Under the pieces are notes generated by a model. The model did no database searches, had not been told where the DNA came from, and worked only from the letters and a program-made list of their open reading frames with translations. Below, in pieces: positions 8,594 through 12,795 of a DNA stretch of 12,795 bases (positions are counted from its first letter, which is position 1; each line of letters opens with the position of its first letter). The translations under genes were made by a program, and so were the position numbers. Source of the DNA: Chthoniobacterales bacterium (GTDB lineage Bacteria; Verrucomicrobiota; Verrucomicrobiia; Chthoniobacterales; UBA10450); assembly GCA_013697365.1 (NCBI GenBank), contig JACCXA010000092.1, positions 1 to 12,795 of the forward strand. Reading direction: 5' to 3'.

Positions 8594-8721
8594 GGAGCCA
8601 TCATATCACTGGAGGGACGCTCCGCCTCTAGCGCTAAAGGTATTTAGTCTGGTGGCACGATAATGAAGTTGACCCTGCGACTCAAACCTGAGATGAACCA
8701 GCCAGGGAATCCGCTCTCGCT
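8594..8721. promoter_or_regulatory. Divergent intergenic region between the exosortase operon and its likely substrate gene
   Basis: 128 bp that must carry the start signals for both the leftward exosortase-TPR operon and the rightward PEP-CTERM-type gene. TTGACC (8669-8674) could be a rightward -35 box, but the hexamer 17 bp later (GATGAA) matches the -10 at only three positions. A TAGCGCTA palindrome lies at about 8628-8635. No promoter can be fixed by eye. Shared control of both transcripts is an inference from the layout. Confidence 0.4.
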
Positions 8722-9294
8722 ATGACGAAAAAATATTTCTTCAGTTTTGTTGCCTTCATGGTTTCCATTTTTGCGGCGCGGGGCGATATCATCCCCACGC
8801 TCGGCTCGATCGCGGCGGACGGTTCGGACTTCCGGTGGAACTACACCACCAATGTCACGGTCGATCAGACGGTCCAACCGGGTGATTTCTTTACGATTTA
8901 CGATTTTGGCAATCTAATTGCGGGGTCGAATGTGCAACCTGCGGACTGGTCGTTCACCTCACTGCTTATCGGCACGACACCAGCGACTGTTCTGCCCGAG
9001 GACGATGCCGGCGTCCTCAATCTGACCTGGACCTACAACGGCACGACGCCGATTCCGGGAACGGCTTTCCTTGGCACTTTTTCTGTCGCCTCGACGACGG
9101 ATCAATTGCGCACCGACTTTTTCACTGGCCATGCAACTCGCTCGTCCGGACCGACGGCCGGGTCCAAAATTGATAACATCGGTCTGATCAGCGTGCCGGT
9201 GCCTGAGATGTCGGCGCTGGGTCCCATCATCGGGTTCTGCAGCCTGGGTGCAATCGGCTATCTCAGCTCGCTCCTCCGCCGCCGAATCAACTAG
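8722..9294 (+). CDS. Small secreted protein with PEP-CTERM-type sorting tail
   Basis: A 190-residue protein. It has a signal peptide (MTKKYFFSFVAFMVSIFAARG, likely cut near residue 21), then a beta-rich, glycine/threonine/aspartate-rich body (22-155) with no Cys, and a C-terminal sorting signal: VPVPE (158-162), a hydrophobic helix (SALGPIIGFCSLGAIGYLSSLL) and RRR (186-188). This is the architecture of exosortase substrates, and being divergent from the exosortase it is a natural local substrate. The tail lacks the usual PEP proline and reads PVPEMSALGP, different from the VPETG tail at the left end of the window. The body matches no enzyme family that I know; many proteins of this class are extracellular matrix or surface components. 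A weak AGGGA lies 14 bp before the ATG. A strong terminator follows. Confidence 0.88.
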   Translation: MTKKYFFSFVAFMVSIFAARGDIIPTLGSIAADGSDFRWNYTTNVTVDQTVQPGDFFTIYDFGNLIAGSNVQPADWSFTSLLIGTTPATVLPEDDAGVLNLTWTYNGTTPIPGTAFLGTFSVASTTDQLRTDFFTGHATRSSGPTAGSKIDNIGLISVPVPEMSALGPIIGFCSLGAIGYLSSLLRRRIN

Positions 9295-9319
9295 AGTCTT
9301 TTGCTTCTCTCCTAGAGAG

Positions 9320-9352
9320 GCCACCGTGATTCTTCACGGTGGCTTTTTTTTT
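9320..9352 (+). terminator. Strong rho-independent terminator
   Basis: A perfect 10-bp stem (GCCACCGTGA 9320-9329 with TCACGGTGGC 9334-9343), a 4-nt TTCT loop and nine consecutive T (9344-9352). It lies 26 bp after the stop of the PEP-CTERM-type gene and isolates it from the response-regulator gene. The A/G-rich bases before the stem can pair with the T tract, giving a longer A-tail/T-tail structure. Confidence 0.93.
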
Positions 9353-9377
9353 CGCACCTCTATCCTCCCGTAAACGA

Positions 9378-9405
9378 TTGACAGAAGTAGACTTCTTGGC
9401 CCAAG
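9378..9405 (+). promoter_or_regulatory. TTGACA box followed by two adjacent palindromes (possible operator)
   Basis: A perfect -35-like TTGACA (9378-9383) overlaps by one base a palindrome AGAAGTAGACTTCT (9383-9396; 6-bp arms, 2-bp centre). The next palindrome CTTGGCCCAAG (9395-9405; 5-bp arms, 1-bp centre) overlaps that by two bases. No good -10 hexamer occurs 15-19 bp after TTGACA, so the promoter itself is uncertain. The site is 36-63 bp before the receiver-hydrolase gene and could bind a dimeric regulator. Confidence 0.35.
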
Positions 9406-9440
9406 GATCGCTTTGGAGATTGCTTCCCATCGACTAACTT

Positions 9441-10790
9441 GTGACTGCCGATCGAATGCCCACCGTCTTATTAATTGAAGATGACGACGAAAGTCGCCGC
9501 GCCACGAGTGATTTATTTTCGCGCGACCACTGGACGGTCTTCGAAGCCGGGGATGGTGAAGTGGGGATCGATCTCGCTCTCAAGCATCATCCGGACGTCA
9601 TCCTTTGCGATCTGCTGATGCCGAAGGCTAATGGCTTTCAAGTCTGCCGCGCGATACGCGAGCAGCTCCAGCCTACCAAGATCATCGTCATTTCCGGACG
9701 CGACTACGGCGTTGATCGAACCAGTGCCCTGGAAGCTGGCGCGGACGAGTACCTCGTGAAGCCGATCACGTGGGATCTGCTTTCCTCCTCGATCGAACGC
9801 ATTCTGCCGCAGGTCCCGAGGAAACCAGCCCCGGGGAACAATGGCGCACAATTTCATACCCCTTCCACCCGCATTAAATTGTGGGGTGTGCGCGGCTCCA
9901 TTCCGGTTCCAGGTCCGTCGACCGTGCGCTACGGAGGAAACACCAGCTGCGTCGAAATTCGCGCCGATGGTGAGATCATCGTCCTGGATGCCGGCTCGGG
10001 CATTCGGTCTCTCGGAATAGCCTTGGAAAACGAATTCGGCGAGCGCTGTGTGAAGCTGACGCTCCTGATCACGCACACCCACTGGGACCACATCCAGGGG
10101 CTGCCGTTTTTTCTCCCCGTCTACAATCAGAAGAATGAAATCCGCGTCCTGGGCTACGAAGGTGCCAGAGCCGGGCTCGGGAAGATCCTCGCGGGACAGA
10201 TGGAGACGCCGTTCTTCCCGGTCAGCCTGCGCGATCTTCCGAGCAACATCGCGATCGAAGAGTTGAAAGAAATGGAGTTCGAGGTCGGCGCAGTGCAGGT
10301 TCGTGCGAAGTTCGCGAATCACCCTGGGATATGCGCCGGGTATCGCTTAACGACCAGCGGAGGCTCAATCGCATTCTTCCCCGATAACGAGCCCTACGAG
10401 TTGCTCAAGCTGTATATCGCGGATCGCGACCACACGAGCCGAGAGGATGCCCAGGAATTCGCGCGAACCGAGCGTCAGAAGCTCGTGGAGTTTCTCTTCG
10501 AATGCGACGTTCTCATCATCGACGCGCAATATACCGATGACGAATATCAGCGACATATCGGCTGGGGACACGGCTCGCTCAGCCGCGTGGTCTCCCTCGC
10601 CCTCGAAGCGAAGGTTCGGAAGCTCATTCTCTTTCATCACGACCCGAGCCACGATGATGAAAAGATCGACGAGATGCTGGAGCGGGCTCGTTTTTTGGTG
10701 GTGGAAAGCGGCTCTCCAATGGAGGTCGAAGCCGCGCGCGAAGGCGCCGAAGTCTGGCTGGCTCCCAAGTTAGCACCAGCCAGGCTTTGA
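9441..10790 (+). CDS. Response-regulator receiver domain fused to metallo-beta-lactamase-fold hydrolase
   Basis: A 449-residue cytoplasmic protein. Residues 7-124 are a receiver domain with acidic pocket E13/D14/D15, phospho-acceptor Asp57 (VILCDLLMP), Ser85 and Lys107, so it should be phosphorylated by a histidine kinase, none of which is in the window. After a short linker (125-143), residues 145-445 form a metallo-beta-lactamase fold of the PhnP/CpdP-like group: GGNTSCVEI, LDAGSGIRSLG, the metal motif HTHWDH (212-217), His294 in ANHPG, Asp361 in DAQYTDDEY, and GWGHGS (374-379, where relatives often have GHSS). The substrate is unknown; relatives cleave cyclic nucleotides, RNA or phosphonate intermediates. 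GTG 9441 gives the longest frame. ATG 9456 (residue 6) still leaves the domain whole and may be the true start. No Shine-Dalgarno is seen. Confidence 0.92.
   Translation: MTADRMPTVLLIEDDDESRRATSDLFSRDHWTVFEAGDGEVGIDLALKHHPDVILCDLLMPKANGFQVCRAIREQLQPTKIIVISGRDYGVDRTSALEAGADEYLVKPITWDLLSSSIERILPQVPRKPAPGNNGAQFHTPSTRIKLWGVRGSIPVPGPSTVRYGGNTSCVEIRADGEIIVLDAGSGIRSLGIALENEFGERCVKLTLLITHTHWDHIQGLPFFLPVYNQKNEIRVLGYEGARAGLGKILAGQMETPFFPVSLRDLPSNIAIEELKEMEFEVGAVQVRAKFANHPGICAGYRLTTSGGSIAFFPDNEPYELLKLYIADRDHTSREDAQEFARTERQKLVEFLFECDVLIIDAQYTDDEYQRHIGWGHGSLSRVVSLALEAKVRKLILFHHDPSHDDEKIDEMLERARFLVVESGSPMEVEAAREGAEVWLAPKLAPARL
10754..10783 (+). other. Stem-loop inside the 3' end of the receiver-hydrolase gene
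   Basis: CTGGCTGG (10754-10761) pairs perfectly with CCAGCCAG (10776-10783) around a 14-nt loop, just before the stop codon. Only three T follow, so it is unlikely to terminate alone. It might stabilise the transcript's 3' end. Confidence 0.3.
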
Positions 10791-10795
10791 CCAGC

Positions 10796-10819
10796 CTGCG
10801 CCGGGCGCCGCAGCCTTTT
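10796..10819 (+). terminator. Possible terminator of the receiver-hydrolase gene
   Basis: A short GC-rich hairpin (CTGCG 10796-10800 with CGCAG 10809-10813, 8-nt loop) is followed by CCTTTT. It sits between the stop codon and tRNA-Gln. The 5-bp stem and the four-T tract make it a weak candidate. Confidence 0.3.
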
Positions 10820-10896
10820 CTGATTTCGATTTACTTCCGCTGAGTCGCAGAAGACTTGCTGGCGCCGCGAATTGGAACGATAGGTTCCGCCGCTCT

Positions 10897-10970
10897 TGCC
10901 TCGTGGTGTAACGGTAGCACGAGAGATTCTGGATCTCTTTGTCAAGGTTCGAATCCTTGCGAGGCAGCCA
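10897..10970 (+). tRNA. tRNA-Gln (anticodon CUG), CCA encoded
   Basis: The 74-nt cloverleaf is complete. A 7-bp acceptor stem (TGCCTCG 10897-10903 with CGAGGCA 10960-10966) carries the U1-A72 pair typical of bacterial tRNA-Gln. The D stem is GTG/CAC. The anticodon stem AGAGA/TCTCT has the loop TTCTGGA, giving CTG at 10929-10931, which reads CAG (glutamine). The T stem CAAGG/CCTTG has the loop TTCGAAT. Discriminator G and an encoded CCA (10968-10970) end it. It stands alone, without a tRNA cluster. Its 3' end is duplicated 167 bp downstream. The upstream promoter is unclear. Confidence 0.96.
10950..10968 (+). repeat. Direct repeat copy 1: 3' end of tRNA-Gln (att-like)
   Basis: These 19 nt (CGAATCCTTGCGAGGCAGC) cover part of the T loop, the 3' T strand, the acceptor strand and the first C of CCA. 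They match 11117-11135 at 18 of 19 positions. tRNA 3' ends of this extent are common attachment sites for site-specific integrases. Confidence 0.75.
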
Positions 10971-11116
10971 GTCGTTAGAACGCCGCGGTTGTTTAGGTTT
11001 CAGCTCGCCTTGGGACCCTTTCTTCGGCGGACGATTCAGGTTCGCGAACGAAAGATCTTGGATTTTGGCGCGCCCGGCATGGATGAAGGATGGACGGGAG
11101 CGGCGATTTACGTTAG

Positions 11117-11135
11117 CGAATCGTTGCGAGGCAGC
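11117..11135 (+). repeat. Direct repeat copy 2: displaced tRNA-Gln 3' end
   Basis: CGAATCGTTGCGAGGCAGC repeats 10950-10968 with one change (C to G at the seventh base). The 12-nt core TTGCGAGGCAGC is exact. No D arm or anticodon arm lies in front of it, so it is only a tail fragment and not a second tRNA. The 148 bp between the copies contains no supported gene. Confidence 0.75.
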
Positions 11136-11166
11136 GGCCGCGTTCATATCAACCACATTGCGTATC

Positions 11167-11910
11167 GTGAGCGAATTTCTCCGAGATTTAAGACCCTACC
11201 ACGAGGCCGGTTTCATCAACCTTCTTGGCGTCATTGCCCTGCTCGGGGTGGTCCTGGTGGCATTGTTGCCCCAGCTTCTGCGTTGGCTGCGGCGCCCCAT
11301 CCTCCACATCGCGATCCCGGGCAATTATTTCGCGCCGAAACAGAACTTCTCGAACGAGAACATCGCCGTGTACTCGCTCGCGGCGCCCTTCATTCTGCGC
11401 AACGCAGGTCATTCACCTGCTGCCCACATCCGGGCGGTCGCGACTGATTTCTACAAGTTTGTGCCGGGGCCCCGGATGAGTTGCGACCATGTGCGCTCAT
11501 CGCAGCATGCCCTCGAAGGTTCTGAAATTGATCTGCCGCCGGGCTTCTCGACGCCAATTTTGCTTTGTAGCTTTACGGGCGCAGGCCGTTACAAAAGTGG
11601 ATTTGTGATCGGGCGTTCGATCAAGTGCGCCTTTTCATTTCCCAACCAGGCGTCTGGGGTTGCCGCTGGCAGCGGTGGCGTAAAATTCAGTCCGCCGCCG
11701 GATCTTGACGCCGGCACCTATGTTGCGCGGGTGATTATCTCCGGGTCGAACGTTCCGCCAGCTTCAACTTTGATCATGATGGAACTGGGCGACGAGGTGA
11801 ACCCCGAGCTCGGTGAAGAAATCAAGCTGGGAATCGCTGGCAGCCGCGAGCGTCGCGCCGTTGAGAAAGCCGACGTGCGTCGCCAAAAGTTCCGCATCAG
11901 CCAAGGTTGA
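11167..11910 (+). CDS. Hypothetical single-span membrane protein
   Basis: A 247-residue protein that I do not recognise. The frame is open back to 10939, but that part overlaps the tRNA and the repeat and translates to an Arg/Phe-rich, non-protein-like stretch. GTG 11167 (start MSEFLRDLRPYHEAG) is therefore preferred, with TTG 11158 as alternative. A membrane helix (about 17-36, INLLGVIALLGVVLVALLPQ) is followed by a basic RWLRR and then a soluble, beta-rich C-terminal region of about 200 residues containing two Cys (around residues 106 and 130). That region includes FILRNAGHSPAAHIRA and LPPGFSTPILLCSF. By the positive-inside rule this region is probably cytoplasmic. It ends 34 bp before the converging tadA gene. 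No function can be assigned. Confidence 0.68.
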   Translation: MSEFLRDLRPYHEAGFINLLGVIALLGVVLVALLPQLLRWLRRPILHIAIPGNYFAPKQNFSNENIAVYSLAAPFILRNAGHSPAAHIRAVATDFYKFVPGPRMSCDHVRSSQHALEGSEIDLPPGFSTPILLCSFTGAGRYKSGFVIGRSIKCAFSFPNQASGVAAGSGGVKFSPPPDLDAGTYVARVIISGSNVPPASTLIMMELGDEVNPELGEEIKLGIAGSRERRAVEKADVRRQKFRISQG

Positions 11911-11944
11911 GCCGAACCCCGGTCATGTCGTCAGGCTGACAGCT

Positions 11945-12421
11945 CTAGGCCGGATCTCCGTTCACCTTCCGACGTGCCTGAAAGAAGCTTTTCAGGAGAG
12001 CGGCACATTCTTCCTGCAAGACGTTGGTGGTGATGTCGCAGCGATGATTAAGCGTCGGCATCTGGAGCAAATTCATTAACCCTCCGGCCGCTCCACCGCG
12101 TTCGTCTTGGCAACCGAAAATGACCCGGCGCATGCGGACATGGAGCAGTGCCCCGGCGCACATCGGGCAAGGTTCTTTCGTGACGTAAAGATCGCAATCG
12201 TTCAGCCGCCAATCGCCTACGGCCGCTTCTGCCTGGGTGATTGCGAGCATCTCCGCGTGCGCAGTCGCGTCCTTTAATAGCTCTACCTGGTTATAGGCAC
12301 GAGCGATGACCCTTCCCGATTGCACGACAACCGCTCCAACCGGAACCTCCTTGGCCTTAAGCGCCTTTTGCGCCTGGCGCAGCGCTTCGCGCATAAAGGA
12401 AACATCGGGAGAATCCAGCAC
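11945..12421 (-). CDS. tadA: tRNA-specific adenosine deaminase (A34 to inosine)
   Basis: A 158-residue cytidine/deoxycytidylate-deaminase-fold enzyme. The zinc site is complete: His55 and catalytic Glu57 in TAHAEMLAI, and Cys85/Cys88 in EPCPMCAGALLH. The TadA pattern VPVGAVVV (27-34), Asn44, VIFGCQDERGGAAGGLMNLL (100-119) and a C-terminal helix ending FFQARRK all fit. It should deaminate the wobble adenosine of tRNA-Arg(ACG), an essential cytoplasmic reaction that lets one tRNA read three Arg codons. Length is close to E. coli TadA (167). GTG 12421 is the first start after an in-frame TAA; ATG at residue 10 is possible but would cut the first helix. A general nucleoside or guanine deaminase is the main alternative, less likely given the AAGGLMNLL segment. 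Confidence 0.92.
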   Translation of the reverse strand: MLDSPDVSFMREALRQAQKALKAKEVPVGAVVVQSGRVIARAYNQVELLKDATAHAEMLAITQAEAAVGDWRLNDCDLYVTKEPCPMCAGALLHVRMRRVIFGCQDERGGAAGGLMNLLQMPTLNHRCDITTNVLQEECAALLKSFFQARRKVNGDPA

Positions 12422-12571
12422 ACGTTTAGCTTACATCGTGGCCCCACTTCCCGCGACAGAAGCGTCAGTCGGCCGCAGGTTTTTATGGATCCCGACCACC
12501 GCCACAAACCAGCCAGCTGACCATTTGCCCGCCACAACCAGCTGAGGGCGACATCACGGTATTTCCTTTAC

Positions 12572-12595
12572 AAGCTGGAGCACGATTCTCAGCTT
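12572..12595 (+). promoter_or_regulatory. Leader hairpin before the right-edge gene
   Basis: AAGCTG-G-AG (12572-12580) pairs with CTCAGCTT (12588-12595), with one bulged G and a 7-nt loop, ending 7 bp before the GTG start. The only GGAG near this start (12577-12580) is inside the stem. A regulatory role is possible but unproven. Confidence 0.25.
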
Positions 12596-12602
12596 CAATT
12601 TC

Positions 12603-12795
12603 GTGCGCCGGATTCTCATTGTCTTGCTCATCCTTTGCAGCAGCGCCGCGCTCGGACATGCGCAAATTCAGGAGAAAAAGTTGCTCGATCGATTGCTCAA
12701 ACCGGACATGGCGCTGCAGAATGGAATGCAAGGGAAGCAATTCGTCCCTTCCGGAAAGACCATTACGAAGCAAGCGCCTACAAAAACCTTTCATG
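12603..12795 (+). CDS. Secreted protein of unknown function (5' part only)
   Basis: The frame runs off the right edge with 64 full codons visible. GTG 12603 opens a classical signal peptide: basic MRR, hydrophobic ILIVLLILCSSAALG, and a probable cut after HA at about residue 20, before QIQEKK. There is no good lipobox around the Cys. The mature start (LLDRLLKPDMALQNGMQGKQF) resembles a recurring secreted family of unknown function that I associate with Verrucomicrobia; this is a recollection and not a search result. No other start codon occurs between the upstream in-frame TGA (12543) and the GTG. No Shine-Dalgarno is at a normal distance, and a hairpin lies just upstream. It is divergent from tadA, with 181 bp between the starts. 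Confidence 0.72.
   Translation, partial: MRRILIVLLILCSSAALGHAQIQEKKLLDRLLKPDMALQNGMQGKQFVPSGKTITKQAPTKTFH

Noticed and set aside
7691..8647. Long plus-strand open frame (318 codons) opposite the exosortase
   Set aside because: It lies on the non-coding strand of a gene with clear catalytic motifs. The translation is rich in Pro, Arg, Glu and Ser and shows no domain.
8653..8668. Possible sigma-54 promoter (TGGCACG) before the PEP-CTERM-type gene
   Set aside because: The -24 half is perfect, but the required GC of the -12 element is replaced by AA at the correct spacing.
10856..10886. Promoter for tRNA-Gln (TTGCTG and TAGGTT)
   Set aside because: The spacing is 19 bp and the -10 matches only three positions. 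A promoter must exist but cannot be placed by eye.
10939..11166. N-terminal extension of the hypothetical membrane protein back to ATG 10939
   Set aside because: It would start inside tRNA-Gln and run across the tRNA-derived repeat. The translated stretch does not look like protein.
11930..11940. Palindrome GTCAGGCTGAC between the converging genes
   Set aside because: A one-base centre cannot form a hairpin loop, and no T tract follows, so it is not a terminator. It is too short to call an operator.
1..12795. CRISPR arrays, insertion sequences, prophage genes
   Set aside because: I saw no regularly spaced repeats, transposase or integrase motifs, terminal inverted repeats or phage structural genes on either strand.

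Overview
The window looks like chromosomal DNA of a GC-rich, Gram-negative bacterium of the Verrucomicrobiota, probably a soil or freshwater Spartobacteria/Chthoniobacterales-like lineage. This is an inference. It rests on an exosortase with C-terminal sorting-signal substrates, on one substrate with a VPETG tail close to the VPDSG-type tail known from Verrucomicrobia, and on a secreted protein at the right edge whose start resembles a family I associate with this phylum. No phage, transposase or CRISPR genes are visible. None of the ten gene starts that lie inside the window has a clear Shine-Dalgarno sequence, and six of the ten preferred starts are GTG (one of these has an ATG alternative).

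Layout. (1) 2-436: end of a secreted/anchored protein with a P-domain-like fold and a VPETG sorting tail, followed by a likely terminator. (2) 753-5267, plus strand: a DUF423 small membrane protein; an MscS-type mechanosensitive channel fused to a cyclic-nucleotide-binding domain; a membrane-bound proton-pumping pyrophosphatase (hppA); and an uncharacterised 130-residue protein whose start abuts the hppA stop. (3) 8593-5271, minus strand: a two-gene operon of an exosortase fused to an EpsI-type domain, then a membrane-anchored TPR protein, overlapping by 4 nt (GTGA). (4) 8722-9294: a small PEP-CTERM-type protein transcribed divergently from the exosortase and closed by a strong terminator. (5) 9441-10790: a response-regulator receiver domain fused to a metallo-beta-lactamase-fold hydrolase, preceded by two adjacent palindromes. 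(6) 10897-10970: tRNA-Gln(CUG) with encoded CCA; its 3' end is repeated (18 of 19 nt) 167 bp downstream, like the scar of an integration event. (7) 11167-11910: an unknown single-span membrane protein. (8) 12421-11945, minus: tRNA adenosine deaminase TadA. (9) 12603 to the right edge: start of a secreted protein of unknown function.

Two themes stand out. One is surface-protein sorting: an exosortase/EpsI fusion, a TPR partner, a likely local substrate 128 bp away, and a second substrate with a different tail. The other is membrane energetics and stress: a ligand-gated MscS channel beside a potassium-independent pyrophosphatase and its unknown co-transcribed partner. The most unusual items are the tRNA 3'-end duplication, the receiver-hydrolase fusion with its palindromic upstream region, and the unknown gene behind hppA.
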